From Phorcus lineatus (lineage: Eukaryota > Mollusca > Gastropoda > Trochida > Trochidae): 64,000 bases of DNA. The stretch covers positions 39,418,520 through 39,482,519 of the forward strand of contig OV121089.1 in the NCBI GenBank assembly GCA_921293015.1, in the 5' to 3' direction. Under the pieces are notes generated by a model. It saw only the letters and a list, made by a program, of their open reading frames with translations. It was not told the DNA's origin and did not search any database. How positions within the stretch are numbered: the first letter of the stretch is position 1; each line of letters begins with the position of its first letter. Of the stretch, positions 46,492 to 60,500 are shown in pieces. Position numbers and translations under genes: made by a program.

Positions 46492-48025
46492 TTCCACCGA
46501 TTTTGTCGCCGCGATTCAGCCAATACCGCTGAAGCGATGACAGCCAAACTCGACAGACTGATAGACCTTCATGAGACGAAGCCGCAATAAGCTTTTGGGC
46601 TCAATCGGCTTAAGCGTTAAAGGCACAGTACGATCCAAAGTTCGAAAAATTAACATGGGAAATTTTTTCAAAATGCACTTAGAGACTTGCAACTTTTTGC
46701 AAACGATGCACAGTAACAATTCAAGCAAAAAAGTCAATCATGGCAAATTCGTAACATGAGTACTTTGGCCGCCATATTGCTTTAATTAACTTTTTGAAAT
46801 TTCCGGACCCCATGCATCTTTGAGAATCTTCTCCTCAGAAGATACATGCAAGTAAGAGCTGAAACTCACATATATCATAGCTAAAGGAATGGGGAGAAAA
46901 TTCATTTTGGAAAATTTTCATTTTTCTGAATACTTTTTCTTCTGCAACCCTTCAAAGTCGGGCGACTTTGCTCGTTTTAGAATATTCAAGGGCAGATAAC
47001 TCAAAAACCTACCCGTCGAATTTAATGAATTTTGCATGAGAGGTAAACATGATCGAGGTCATTAAGAATCATGAATAAAATGGATCGCGAACAGTCATTT
47101 CAGTTCACAGGAGGGAGTCAAAGTTTGCATCATACTATATGTCAATTAAGTGCGTTAGCAAGGGTTAAATTGCAAACAGTTGAAGGAAAACATCAATATT
47201 GAAGAACGGTCAAGACGTGTGACATGTCCAAATGCAGGTACATGCGCTCTTGCATGTGTGAACGGGCAAAAGTTGACAGAAATACTCTACATTGCTCTTG
47301 TATCAAGATTCGTTACGTGCGTTAGCAAGGGTAAATTTGAAAAGTTGAAGGAAAACTGTCAAGATATGCGACATGGGGCAAAGTTTGAGAGAAATACTCT
47401 TTGATGTCTTATAAACAAGCACGTAATCGACAGTCTACAGAGGGACGAAATCGCTCTTTGGAGCAAAAATCCGTACGACTGCACGTATGGTCGACGTGTG
47501 CGAGAAGACCAAAAGCATGCAAGTGCGTCAGTAACTGTCAAAATCTCATCAGACAGGCAGAGAAGCGAGCAAAAAAGCCTGCCTGACTGACCTGACCTGA
47601 GTGACTGACATAGTCTTGATTATTTATATATATAAAGATCCTCAACCTATGTACCAGCATTCGGGAACTATATTCCAGTGTCGGCAAACCACTTGATCAC
47701 GCCAAAGGAAAACACTAGCCCTTTTTCAACTTTCAAACCTCTACTGCCTCCCCTCCACATACCCCTTACATTGTGATGTTGTTACTTTCTTGCCTCAACT
47801 GGCAGCAGGCCGTGTACATCGAGTAAACCTCACTTCCGCTCCTACGTACTGAAAACGTATACAAAACGTCACTTTGCTTCAGAATACGGCTAAATCAACT
47901 GCAGTGCACTAAAAATGTCTTCAAAACGCTATCTAAACTTGGAAAAGCACTTAGTTTGCCCCCAAGAGCCACGGGTGCTCATATTTTGCTGAATCCTGTC
48001 ATTGTCGTCGCTTGCGACTATATTT
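46492..48025 (+). mobile_element. Type D non-autonomous Helentron-like unit 15
   Basis: It is 1534 bp with its tail at 47988-48025. It is the first type D copy to the right of the large element and is indistinguishable by eye from those on the left. Confidence 0.8.
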
Positions 48026-48128
48026 AAGGATTCAGCAAATTTTGCTGAATCCTTATTGTTATTGGCGTGTTTTATTATTATTATTAAGGATTCAGCAGAA
48101 ATGCTGAATCCTTATTGTTATTGGCGTG

Positions 48129-48159
<31 letters not shown>

Positions 48160-48163
48160 TTTC
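48026..48163 (+). repeat. Junction: two mini-units and (ATT)n
   Basis: Mini-units lie at 48026-48073 (AAATTTT) and 48086-48132 (GAAA). The same two-unit junction recurs at 60363, 62035 and 63707 with the same spacing. Together with a type D unit it forms a 1672-bp higher-order repeat. Confidence 0.85.
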
Positions 48164-49697
48164 TTCCACCGATTTTGTCGCCGCGATTCAGCCAATACCG
48201 CTGAAGCGATGACAGCCAAACTCGACAGACTGATAGACCTTCATGAGACGAAGCCGCAATAAGCTTTTGGGCTCAATCGGCTTAAGCGTTAAAGGCACAG
48301 TACGATCCAAAGTTCGAAAAATTAACATGGGAAATTTTTTCAAAATGCACTTAGAGACTTGCAACTTTTTGCAAACGATGCACAGTAACAATTCAAGCAA
48401 AAAAGTCAATCATGGCAAATTCGTAACATGAGTACTTTGGCCGCCATATTGCTTTAATTAACTTTTTGAAATTTCCGGACCCCATGCATCTTTGAGAATC
48501 TTCTCCTCAGAAGATACATGCAAGTAAGAGCTGAAACTCACATATATCATAGCTAAAGGAATGGGGAGAAAATTCATTTTGGAAAATTTTCATTTTTCTG
48601 AATACTTTTTCTTCTGCAACCCTTCAAAGTCGGGCGACTTTGCTCGTTTTAGAATATTCAAGGGCAGATAACTCAAAAACCTACCCGTCGAATTTAATGA
48701 ATTTTGCATGAGAGGTAAACATGATCGAGGTCATTAAGAATCATGAATAAAATGGATCGCGAACAGTCATTTCAGTTCACAGGAGGGAGTCAAAGTTTGC
48801 ATCATACTATATGTCAATTAAGTGCGTTAGCAAGGGTTAAATTGCAAACAGTTGAAGGAAAACATCAATATTGAAGAACGGTCAAGACGTGTGACATGTC
48901 CAAATGCAGGTACATGCGCTCTTGCATGTGTGAACGGGCAAAAGTTGACAGAAATACTCTACATTGCTCTTGTATCAAGATTCGTTACGTGCGTTAGCAA
49001 GGGTAAATTTGAAAAGTTGAAGGAAAACTGTCAAGATATGCGACATGGGGCAAAGTTTGAGAGAAATACTCTTTGATGTCTTATAAACAAGCACGTAATC
49101 GACAGTCTACAGAGGGACGAAATCGCTCTTTGGAGCAAAAATCCGTACGACTGCACGTATGGTCGACGTGTGCGAGAAGACCAAAAGCATGCAAGTGCGT
49201 CAGTAACTGTCAAAATCTCATCAGACAGGCAGAGAAGCGAGCAAAAAAGCCTGCCTGACTGACCTGACCTGAGTGACTGACATAGTCTTGATTATTTATA
49301 TATATAAAGATCCTCAACCTATGTACCAGCATTCGGGAACTATATTCCAGTGTCGGCAAACCACTTGATCACGCCAAAGGAAAACACTAGCCCTTTTTCA
49401 ACTTTCAAACCTCTACTGCCTCCCCTCCACATACCCCTTACATTGTGATGTTGTTACTTTCTTGCCTCAACTGGCAGCAGGCCGTGTACATCGAGTAAAC
49501 CTCACTTCCGCTCCTACGTACTGAAAACGTATACAAAACGTCACTTTGCTTCAGAATACGGCTAAATCAACTGCAGTGCACTAAAAATGTCTTCAAAACG
49601 CTATCTAAACTTGGAAAAGCACTTAGTTTGCCCCCAAGAGCCACGGGTGCTCATATTTTGCTGAATCCTGTCATTGTCGTCGCTTGCGACTATATTT
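48164..49697 (+). mobile_element. Type D non-autonomous Helentron-like unit 16
   Basis: It is 1534 bp with its tail at 49660-49697, and starts 1672 bp after unit 15. Confidence 0.8.
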
Positions 49698-49876
49698 AAG
49701 GATTCAGCAAATTTTGCTGAATCCTTATTGTTATTGGCGTGTTTTATTATTATTATTAAGGATTCAGCAGAAATGCTGAATCCTTATTGTTATTGGCGTG
49801 TTTTATTATTAAGGATTCAGCAATTTTGCTGAATCCTTATTGTTATTGGCGTGTTTTATTATTATTTTTTTTTTTA
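49698..49876 (+). repeat. Junction: three mini-units and (ATT)n
   Basis: Mini-units lie at 49698-49745, 49758-49804 and 49811-49857, with the same variant order as at 13274 and 18906. As there, the unit that follows is type C. Confidence 0.85.
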
Positions 49877-51146
49877 TTCCACCGATTTTGTCGCCGCGAT
49901 TTAGCCAAAACCGCTAAAGCTATTACAGCCAAACTTACCAGTCTTGTAGAGCTTCATGAGACGAAGCCGCAATAAGCTTTTGGGCTTAATCGGCTTAAGC
50001 GTTAAAGGCACAGTACGATCCAAAGTTCGAAAAATTAACATGGGAAAAATTTTCAAAATGCACTTAGAGACCTGCAACTTTTTTTAAACGATGCACAGTA
50101 ACATTGTAAGCAAAAAAGTAAATCATGGCAAATTCGTAGCATCAGCAGTTTGGCCGCCATATTGCTTTAATTAACTTTTTGAAATTTCCTGACCCCATGC
50201 ATCTTTGAGAATCTTCTTCTCTGAAGATACTTGCATCTAAGAGCTGAAATTCATACTCAATGTAGCTGAAGCATTGTAATTTTGAATTTATATTTTTCAA
50301 GGTCCTAACATTAAAACTTTTTTCTCAGCAACCCTTCAAAGTCGGGCGACATAGCTCATAAAAGCATGTTCAAAGGAAGATAACTCTAAAAGTTAGACTC
50401 ACAATTGCAATATTTTTTCAGGAATGTAAGACCATTATGTTCACTTACAGAAACTGTTAAAACATTGATCGCGAACAGTCAATTTCGTTCACAATAAACG
50501 ATCAAAAACAGCAAAAATATGGTTACAAAAAAATAACATGGGCAATTTTTTCAAAATGCACTTAGAGACCTGAAACTTGTTTTGAATGAAGCGTAATAAC
50601 AGTATGAACAAAAAAGTTAATCATGACGATTTCATAACTATTATAGTTTTTGCACAATATCAACTTATTTGTTACAGAAATTGCTTGTCATGATTCGACG
50701 ATTCTTGTTAACACGATTCAGCCCAAACCGCTCAAGCTATTACAGCCAAAGTTACCAGTCTGATAGAACTGCATGAGACGAAGCCACAATAAGCTTTTGG
50801 GCTTAATCGGCTTAAGTGTTAAAGGCACAGTACGATCCAAAGTTCGAAAAATTAACATGGGAATTTTTTTCAAAATGCACTTGGAGACCTGTAAGTTGTT
50901 TTAAACGATAGGCAATTACATCACGAGCAAAAAAGCAAATCACGGCGAATTCCTAAGTAGCATACTTTTTCCACATTATCAACTTCTTTGCAATAATCGC
51001 AATTTTCAGATAAAACATGCCGCTGAAGCTTAATGCATGCACCAATCTTCATGAAATTTTCAGAGAAGGTAGCTAACATCACTATCTTTGTACTGAATGT
51101 GCTTTTTATGCGCTGAATCCTTTTGTCGTCGCTTGCGACTATATTT
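49877..51146 (+). mobile_element. Type C non-autonomous Helentron-like unit 17
   Basis: It is 1270 bp with head variant GATTTAGCC, an internal B-type head near 50696 and its tail at 51112-51146. Confidence 0.78.
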
Positions 51147-51171
51147 ATTATTATTATTATTATTATTTTTC

Positions 51172-52705
51172 TTCCACCGATTTTGTCGCCGCGATTCAGC
51201 CAATACCGCTGAAGCGATGACAGCCAAACTCGACAGACTGATAGACCTTCATGAGACGAAGCCGCAATAAGCTTTTGGGCTCAATCGGCTTAAGCGTTAA
51301 AGGCACAGTACGATCCAAAGTTCGAAAAATTAACATGGGAAATTTTTTCAAAATGCACTTAGAGACTTGCAACTTTTTGCAAACGATGCACAGTAACAAT
51401 TCAAGCAAAAAAGTCAATCATGGCAAATTCGTAACATGAGTACTTTGGCCGCCATATTGCTTTAATTAACTTTTTGAAATTTCCGGACCCCATGCATCTT
51501 TGAGAATCTTCTCCTCAGAAGATACATGCAAGTAAGAGCTGAAACTCACATATATCATAGCTAAAGGAATGGGGAGAAAATTCATTTTGGAAAATTTTCA
51601 TTTTTCTGAATACTTTTTCTTCTGCAACCCTTCAAAGTCGGGCGACTTTGCTCGTTTTAGAATATTCAAGGGCAGATAACTCAAAAACCTACCCGTCGAA
51701 TTTAATGAATTTTGCATGAGAGGTAAACATGATCGAGGTCATTAAGAATCATGAATAAAATGGATCGCGAACAGTCATTTCAGTTCACAGGAGGGAGTCA
51801 AAGTTTGCATCATACTATATGTCAATTAAGTGCGTTAGCAAGGGTTAAATTGCAAACAGTTGAAGGAAAACATCAATATTGAAGAACGGTCAAGACGTGT
51901 GACATGTCCAAATGCAGGTACATGCGCTCTTGCATGTGTGAACGGGCAAAAGTTGACAGAAATACTCTACATTGCTCTTGTATCAAGATTCGTTACGTGC
52001 GTTAGCAAGGGTAAATTTGAAAAGTTGAAGGAAAACTGTCAAGATATGCGACATGGGGCAAAGTTTGAGAGAAATACTCTTTGATGTCTTATAAACAAGC
52101 ACGTAATCGACAGTCTACAGAGGGACGAAATCGCTCTTTGGAGCAAAAATCCGTACGACTGCACGTATGGTCGACGTGTGCGAGAAGACCAAAAGCATGC
52201 AAGTGCGTCAGTAACTGTCAAAATCTCATCAGACAGGCAGAGAAGCGAGCAAAAAAGCCTGCCTGACTGACCTGACCTGAGTGACTGACATAGTCTTGAT
52301 TATTTATATATATAAAGATCCTCAACCTATGTACCAGCATTCGGGAACTATATTCCAGTGTCGGCAAACCACTTGATCACGCCAAAGGAAAACACTAGCC
52401 CTTTTTCAACTTTCAAACCTCTACTGCCTCCCCTCCACATACCCCTTACATTGTGATGTTGTTACTTTCTTGCCTCAACTGGCAGCAGGCCGTGTACATC
52501 GAGTAAACCTCACTTCCGCTCCTACGTACTGAAAACGTATACAAAACGTCACTTTGCTTCAGAATACGGCTAAATCAACTGCAGTGCACTAAAAATGTCT
52601 TCAAAACGCTATCTAAACTTGGAAAAGCACTTAGTTTGCCCCCAAGAGCCACGGGTGCTCATATTTTGCTGAATCCTGTCATTGTCGTCGCTTGCGACTA
52701 TATTT
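51172..52705 (+). mobile_element. Type D non-autonomous Helentron-like unit 18
   Basis: It is 1534 bp with its tail at 52668-52705, and is joined to unit 17 by an ATT tract without a mini-unit. Confidence 0.8.
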
Positions 52706-52896
52706 AAGGATTCAGCAAATTTTGCTGAATCCTTATTGTTATTGGCGTGTTTTATTATTATTATTAAGGATTCAGCAGAAATGCTGAATCCTTATTGTTA
52801 TTGGCGTGTTTTATTATTATTAAGGATTCAGCAGAAATGCTGAATCCTTATTGTTATTGGCGTGTTTTATTATTATTATTATTATTATTATTTTTC
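52706..52896 (+). repeat. Junction: three mini-units and (ATT)n
   Basis: Mini-units lie at 52706-52753 (AAATTTT), 52766-52812 (GAAA) and 52822-52868 (GAAA). Confidence 0.85.
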
Positions 52897-54619
52897 TTCC
52901 ACCGATTTTGTGGACACGATTTAGCCCAAACCGCTGAAGCGATTACAGCCAAACTTGTCAGTCTTGTAGAGCTTCATGAGACAAAGCCACAATAAGCTTT
53001 TGGGCTTAATCGGCTTAAGCGTTAAAGGCACAGTAGCATCCAAAGTGCGAAAAATTAACATGGGAAAAATTTTCAAAATGCACTTAGAGACTTGCAACTT
53101 TTTTTAAACGATGCACAGTAACAATGCAAGCAAAAAAGTCAATCATGGCAAATTCGTAGCATGAGTACTTTGGCCGCCATATTGCTTTAATTAACTTTTT
53201 GAAATTTCCGGACCCAATGCATCTTTGAAAATCTTCTTCTCTGAAGATACATGCAATTGAGAGCTGAAACTCAGATATATGACAGCTGAAGGAGTGGGGA
53301 GAACATTCATTTTGGAAAACTTGCATTTTTGTTAATACTTTTTTTTCTGCAACCCTTCAAAGTCAGGCGACTTTGCTCGTTTTAGCATATTCAAGGGCAG
53401 ATAACTCAAAAACCTACCCGTCGAATTTTATGAATTTTGCATGAGAGGTAAACATGATCGAGGTCATTAAGAATCAAGAATAAAATGGATCGCGAACAGT
53501 CATTTCTGTTCACATGAGGGAGTCCAAGTTTGCATTATACTATATGTCAATTAAGTGCGTTAGCAAGGGTTAAATTGCAGTCAGTTGAAGGGAAACACAC
53601 TCTAGCGTGATAAAATGCAGATATGCACCCCCCCCCCCCCCCCAAATGCCCCCTCACCTGTTCAAAAGCAGATGGGAACGTGAGCAGAAGTCTTACAGTG
53701 CTCCTGTAGCAAGATTCGTCAAGTGCGTTAGCAAGGGTTAGATTGCATAGAATTGAAGGAAAACATCAATATTGAAGAACGGTCAAGACGTGTGACATGT
53801 CCAAGTGAAGGTACATGCGCTCTTGTATGTGTGAAAGGGCAAAAGTTGACAGAATTACTCTACATGGCTCTTGTATCAAGATTCTCTAAATGCGTTAGCA
53901 AGGGGTAATTTGAAAAGTTGAAGGAAAACACCCTTCCTGTCAAGATATACGGACATGGGGCAAAGTTTGAGAGAAATACTCTCCGATGTCTCATGAACAA
54001 GCACGTATTTGCCAGTGTACAGAAGCACGAAATCGCTCTTTGAAGCAGAAGTCCGTACGACTGGACGTATGGACAGCATGCGCGAGATGAGCAAATGCAA
54101 GCAAGTGCGTCAAGAGCTGTCAAAATCTGATCAGACAGGCAGAGAAGCGAGCAAAAAAGCCTGCCTGACTGACCTGACCTGACCTGACTGACATAGTCTT
54201 GATTATTTATATATATAAAGATCCTCAACCTATGTACCAGCATTCGGGAACCATATTCCAGTGTCAGCAAAGCACTTGATCTCGCCAAAGGAAAACACTA
54301 GCCCTTTTTCAACTTTCAAACCTCTACTGCCGCCCCTCCAGATACCCCTCACATTGTGATGTTCTTGCTTTCTTGCCTCAACTGCCAGCAGGCCGTGTAC
54401 ATCGAGTAAACCTCACTTCCGCTCCTATGTCTCGCTACGTACTGAAAACGTATACAAAACGTCATTTTCCTTCAGAATACGGCTAAATCAACTGCAGTGC
54501 ACTAAAAATGTCTTCAAAACGCTATCTTAACTTGGAAAAGCACTTAGTTTGCCCCCCAAGAGCCACGGGTGCTCATATTTCGCTGAATCCTGTCATTGTC
54601 GTCGCTTGCGACTATATTT
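52897..54619 (+). mobile_element. Type A-like unit 19 with a third core repeat and a poly-C run
   Basis: The head palindrome is GTGGACAC and the tail is at 54582-54619. It is about 180 bp longer than other A units because the GCGTTAGCAAGGG core repeat occurs three times (about 53556, 53724, 53894) instead of twice. The first of these carries a run of 16 C (53628-53643). Open frames here reflect copy structure, not genes. Confidence 0.75.
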
Positions 54620-54641
54620 ATTATTATTATTATTATTATTA

Positions 54642-55595
54642 TTCCACGATTCTTGTGTACAAAATTCAGCCAAAACTAGCGACTCAATTACAACTAAACT
54701 TTACAATCTTATAGCCCTTACCAAGACCTCGCGACATGAAACTTTTCAGCCAATTCGGACATTCCATTAAAGGCTCAGTACCACTCAAAATTTTCAAAAT
54801 TAATATTGGAATTTTTTTCAAAATGCACTTAGAGACTTGGAACTTTTTTTAAACGATGCGCAATAACATTTCAAGCAAAAAAGTAAATCATGGCAAATTC
54901 GTAGCATAAATACTTTCGCCGCCATATTGCTTTTTTTGACTTTTTGAAATTTCCGGACCCCATGCATCTTTGAAATGTATCACCTCTGAAGATACTTGCG
55001 TCTAAGAGCTGAAAATCTCCAAGAATGTAGCTGAGACATTGGGAATATCAGGGTGATTCAGATTTTGATGAAAGTCAAATATTTATTCCTCAGCAAGCCT
55101 TCAAAGTCGGGCGACTTTGCTCATGTAAGCATATTCAAAGGGAGATAATTAAAAAAGTTAGACTCACAATTGCACCAATTTTTCAGGGATGTAAGAACAG
55201 TATATGGACTTGATGAAACTGTCAAAACATTGCTCGCGAACAATAATTTTAGTTCACAATAAAGGATCAAAAATGTGAAAAATCATTTTGAACAAAATTA
55301 ACATGGGGTAATTTTTCAAAATGTACTTAGAGAGTTGAAACTTGTTTTGAAAGGTGCGCAGTAACAGTACAAACAAAAAAGTAAATCATGACGAATTCAT
55401 AAGTAGCATGGTTTTTTCACATTATCAACTTCTTTGAAATAATCACACATTAGGTCAGAGAAAACATGCTGTTGTAGCCAAATGCGTCGGCCAATTTTCA
55501 TGAAACTTTCAGGGATGATTGCTAACATCACTATGTACGTAAGGGATGTTCTTTTAAGGCGCTGAATCCGTTTGTCGTCGCTTGCGACTATATTT
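54642..55595 (+). mobile_element. Short B-headed unit 20 (954 bp)
   Basis: The head is TTCCACGATTCTTGTGTACA, leading into AATTCAGCC, and the tail is at 55561-55595. It is the shortest complete unit in the window and relates to unit 4 in head and 3' terminus, with much of the middle missing. Confidence 0.73.
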
Positions 55596-55617
55596 ATTAT
55601 TATTATTATTATTTTTC

Positions 55618-57151
55618 TTCCACCGATTTTGTCGCCGCGATTCAGCCAATACCGCTGAAGCGATGACAGCCAAACTCGACAGACTGATAGACCTTCATGA
55701 GACGAAGCCGCAATAAGCTTTTGGGCTCAATCGGCTTAAGCGTTAAAGGCACAGTACGATCCAAAGTTCGAAAAATTAACATGGGAAATTTTTTCAAAAT
55801 GCACTTAGAGACTTGCAACTTTTTGCAAACGATGCACAGTAACAATTCAAGCAAAAAAGTCAATCATGGCAAATTCGTAACATGAGTACTTTGGCCGCCA
55901 TATTGCTTTAATTAACTTTTTGAAATTTCCGGACCCCATGCATCTTTGAGAATCTTCTCCTCAGAAGATACATGCAAGTAAGAGCTGAAACTCACATATA
56001 TCATAGCTAAAGGAATGGGGAGAAAATTCATTTTGGAAAATTTTCATTTTTCTGAATACTTTTTCTTCTGCAACCCTTCAAAGTCGGGCGACTTTGCTCG
56101 TTTTAGAATATTCAAGGGCAGATAACTCAAAAACCTACCCGTCGAATTTAATGAATTTTGCATGAGAGGTAAACATGATCGAGGTCATTAAGAATCATGA
56201 ATAAAATGGATCGCGAACAGTCATTTCAGTTCACAGGAGGGAGTCAAAGTTTGCATCATACTATATGTCAATTAAGTGCGTTAGCAAGGGTTAAATTGCA
56301 AACAGTTGAAGGAAAACATCAATATTGAAGAACGGTCAAGACGTGTGACATGTCCAAATGCAGGTACATGCGCTCTTGCATGTGTGAACGGGCAAAAGTT
56401 GACAGAAATACTCTACATTGCTCTTGTATCAAGATTCGTTACGTGCGTTAGCAAGGGTAAATTTGAAAAGTTGAAGGAAAACTGTCAAGATATGCGACAT
56501 GGGGCAAAGTTTGAGAGAAATACTCTTTGATGTCTTATAAACAAGCACGTAATCGACAGTCTACAGAGGGACGAAATCGCTCTTTGGAGCAAAAATCCGT
56601 ACGACTGCACGTATGGTCGACGTGTGCGAGAAGACCAAAAGCATGCAAGTGCGTCAGTAACTGTCAAAATCTCATCAGACAGGCAGAGAAGCGAGCAAAA
56701 AAGCCTGCCTGACTGACCTGACCTGAGTGACTGACATAGTCTTGATTATTTATATATATAAAGATCCTCAACCTATGTACCAGCATTCGGGAACTATATT
56801 CCAGTGTCGGCAAACCACTTGATCACGCCAAAGGAAAACACTAGCCCTTTTTCAACTTTCAAACCTCTACTGCCTCCCCTCCACATACCCCTTACATTGT
56901 GATGTTGTTACTTTCTTGCCTCAACTGGCAGCAGGCCGTGTACATCGAGTAAACCTCACTTCCGCTCCTACGTACTGAAAACGTATACAAAACGTCACTT
57001 TGCTTCAGAATACGGCTAAATCAACTGCAGTGCACTAAAAATGTCTTCAAAACGCTATCTAAACTTGGAAAAGCACTTAGTTTGCCCCCAAGAGCCACGG
57101 GTGCTCATATTTTGCTGAATCCTGTCATTGTCGTCGCTTGCGACTATATTT
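55618..57151 (+). mobile_element. Type D non-autonomous Helentron-like unit 21
   Basis: It is 1534 bp, with its tail at 57114-57151. Confidence 0.8.
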
Positions 57152-57308
57152 AAGGATTCAGCAAATTTTGCTGAATCCTTATTGTTATTGGCGTGTTTTA
57201 TTATTATTATTAAGGATTCAGCAGAAATGCTGAATCCTTATTGTTATTGGCGTGTTTTATTATTAAGGATTCAGCAAATTTTGCTGAATCCTTATTGTTA
57301 TTGGCGTG

Positions 57309-57357
<49 letters not shown>

Positions 57358-57370
57358 TTTTTTTTTTTTA
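57152..57370 (+). repeat. Junction: three mini-units and a long (ATT)n
   Basis: Mini-units lie at 57152-57199, 57212-57258 and 57265-57312. The third has the AAATTTT centre, unlike the other triple junctions. It is followed by one of the longest ATT tracts in the window, about 14 repeats. Confidence 0.85.
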
Positions 57371-58806
57371 TTCCACGATTCTTGTTAACAAGATTCAGCC
57401 AAAACCGCTAAAGCTGTTAAAGCCAAACTTACCAGCCTGGTAGAGCTCTATGAGGAGATCCTGCAATAAGCTTTTGGGCTTAATCGGCTTAAGCGTTAAA
57501 GGCACAGGACCATCCAAAGTGCGAAAAATTAACATGGGAAAAATTTTCAAAATGCACTTAGAGACTTGCAACTTTTTTTAAACGATAGCCAATAACATTG
57601 CAAGCAAAAAAGTAAATCATGGCGAATTCGTAGCATGAGTACTTTCGCCGCCATATTGCTTTTTTTGACGTTTTGAAATTTCCGGACCCTATGCATCTTT
57701 GAGAATCTTCTTCTCTGAAGATACTTGCATCTTAGAGCTGAAACTCTCCAATTGTGCAGTGGAGCCATTGGGTATTTTATGGTCTTTTTGAGTTTGATGA
57801 AAATCTAATATTTATTTCTCGGCAACCCTGCAAAGTCGGGCGACTTAGCTCATATAAGCATGTTCGAGGGGCGATAACTGAAAAAGTTAGACTCACAATT
57901 GCAATACTTTTTCAGGAATGTAAGACCGGTATGTGGACTTGCAGAAACATTTAAATTATTGATCGCGAACAGTCATTATCGTTCACAATAATCGATCAAA
58001 AACAGCAAAAATATGGTTAAAAAAAAATAACATGGGCAATTTTTACAAAATGCACTTAGAGACCTGAAACTTGTTTTGAATGAAGCGTAATAACAGTATG
58101 AACAAAAAAGTCAATCATGACGATTTCCTAACTATTATAGTTTTTGCACAATATCAACTTATTTGTTCCAGAAATTGCTTTTCAACAATCGACAATTCTT
58201 GTTAACACGATTCAGCCAAAACCGCTCATGCTATTACAGCCAAACTTGCGAGTCTGATAGAACTGTATGAGACGACGCCACAATAAGCTTTTAGGTTTCA
58301 TCGGATTAAGCATTAAAGGCACAGTACGATCGAAAGTTCGAAAAATTAACATGGGTTATTTTTTCAAAATGCACTTAGAGACTTGCAATTTGTTTTAAAC
58401 GACAGGCAATTACATTTGGAGCAAGAAAGTAAATCATGGCAAATTCGTAGCATGAATAGTTTGGCCGCCATATTGCTTTTAGTGATTTTTTAGATTCATC
58501 TGAAAAAATCTTCTTCTCTGAAGATACTTGCATCTTAGACCTCAAACTCTCCAATAATGTAGCTGAGACATTGGGAATTTTAGGGTGATTCAGATTTTGA
58601 TGTCAGTCCAATATTTTTTTCTTACCACTTCTTTGCAAAAACCGGAGTATGCTTTGGAGATAAGGTCAGATGAAACTTGCTGCTGTAGATGAATGCATGC
58701 TCCAATCTTCATGAAACTTTCAGTGAAGCTGGCTAACATCACTATGTTTGTACTGAATGTGCTTTTTATGCGCTGAATCCTTTTGTCGTCGCTTGCGACT
58801 ATATTT
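57371..58806 (+). mobile_element. B-headed composite unit 22
   Basis: The head contains the perfect 12-bp palindrome CTTGTTAACAAG before ATTCAGCC. A second degenerate head lies near 58185-58215 (ATTCTTGTTAACACGATTCA). The tail is at 58772-58806. The last 430 bp resemble the end of unit 7. Confidence 0.73.
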
Positions 58807-58828
58807 ATTATTATTATTATTATTTTTC

Positions 58829-60362
58829 TTCCACCGATTTTGTCGCCGCGATTCAGCCAATACCGCTGAAGCGATGACAGCCAAACTCGACAGACTGATA
58901 GACCTTCATGAGACGAAGCCGCAATAAGCTTTTGGGCTCAATCGGCTTAAGCGTTAAAGGCACAGTACGATCCAAAGTTCGAAAAATTAACATGGGAAAT
59001 TTTTTCAAAATGCACTTAGAGACTTGCAACTTTTTGCAAACGATGCACAGTAACAATTCAAGCAAAAAAGTCAATCATGGCAAATTCGTAACATGAGTAC
59101 TTTGGCCGCCATATTGCTTTAATTAACTTTTTGAAATTTCCGGACCCCATGCATCTTTGAGAATCTTCTCCTCAGAAGATACATGCAAGTAAGAGCTGAA
59201 ACTCACATATATCATAGCTAAAGGAATGGGGAGAAAATTCATTTTGGAAAATTTTCATTTTTCTGAATACTTTTTCTTCTGCAACCCTTCAAAGTCGGGC
59301 GACTTTGCTCGTTTTAGAATATTCAAGGGCAGATAACTCAAAAACCTACCCGTCGAATTTAATGAATTTTGCATGAGAGGTAAACATGATCGAGGTCATT
59401 AAGAATCATGAATAAAATGGATCGCGAACAGTCATTTCAGTTCACAGGAGGGAGTCAAAGTTTGCATCATACTATATGTCAATTAAGTGCGTTAGCAAGG
59501 GTTAAATTGCAAACAGTTGAAGGAAAACATCAATATTGAAGAACGGTCAAGACGTGTGACATGTCCAAATGCAGGTACATGCGCTCTTGCATGTGTGAAC
59601 GGGCAAAAGTTGACAGAAATACTCTACATTGCTCTTGTATCAAGATTCGTTACGTGCGTTAGCAAGGGTAAATTTGAAAAGTTGAAGGAAAACTGTCAAG
59701 ATATGCGACATGGGGCAAAGTTTGAGAGAAATACTCTTTGATGTCTTATAAACAAGCACGTAATCGACAGTCTACAGAGGGACGAAATCGCTCTTTGGAG
59801 CAAAAATCCGTACGACTGCACGTATGGTCGACGTGTGCGAGAAGACCAAAAGCATGCAAGTGCGTCAGTAACTGTCAAAATCTCATCAGACAGGCAGAGA
59901 AGCGAGCAAAAAAGCCTGCCTGACTGACCTGACCTGAGTGACTGACATAGTCTTGATTATTTATATATATAAAGATCCTCAACCTATGTACCAGCATTCG
60001 GGAACTATATTCCAGTGTCGGCAAACCACTTGATCACGCCAAAGGAAAACACTAGCCCTTTTTCAACTTTCAAACCTCTACTGCCTCCCCTCCACATACC
60101 CCTTACATTGTGATGTTGTTACTTTCTTGCCTCAACTGGCAGCAGGCCGTGTACATCGAGTAAACCTCACTTCCGCTCCTACGTACTGAAAACGTATACA
60201 AAACGTCACTTTGCTTCAGAATACGGCTAAATCAACTGCAGTGCACTAAAAATGTCTTCAAAACGCTATCTAAACTTGGAAAAGCACTTAGTTTGCCCCC
60301 AAGAGCCACGGGTGCTCATATTTTGCTGAATCCTGTCATTGTCGTCGCTTGCGACTATATTT
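58829..60362 (+). mobile_element. Type D non-autonomous Helentron-like unit 23
   Basis: It is 1534 bp and is the first of four type D copies (three complete, the last cut by the window edge) spaced exactly 1672 bp apart to the end of the window. Confidence 0.8.
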
Positions 60363-60465
60363 AAGGATTCAGCAAATTTTGCTGAATCCTTATTGTTATT
60401 GGCGTGTTTTATTATTATTATTAAGGATTCAGCAGAAATGCTGAATCCTTATTGTTATTGGCGTG

Positions 60466-60496
<31 letters not shown>

Positions 60497-60500
60497 TTTC
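60363..60500 (+). repeat. Junction: two mini-units and (ATT)n
   Basis: Mini-units lie at 60363-60410 and 60423-60469. The layout is identical to 48026-48163. Confidence 0.85.
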
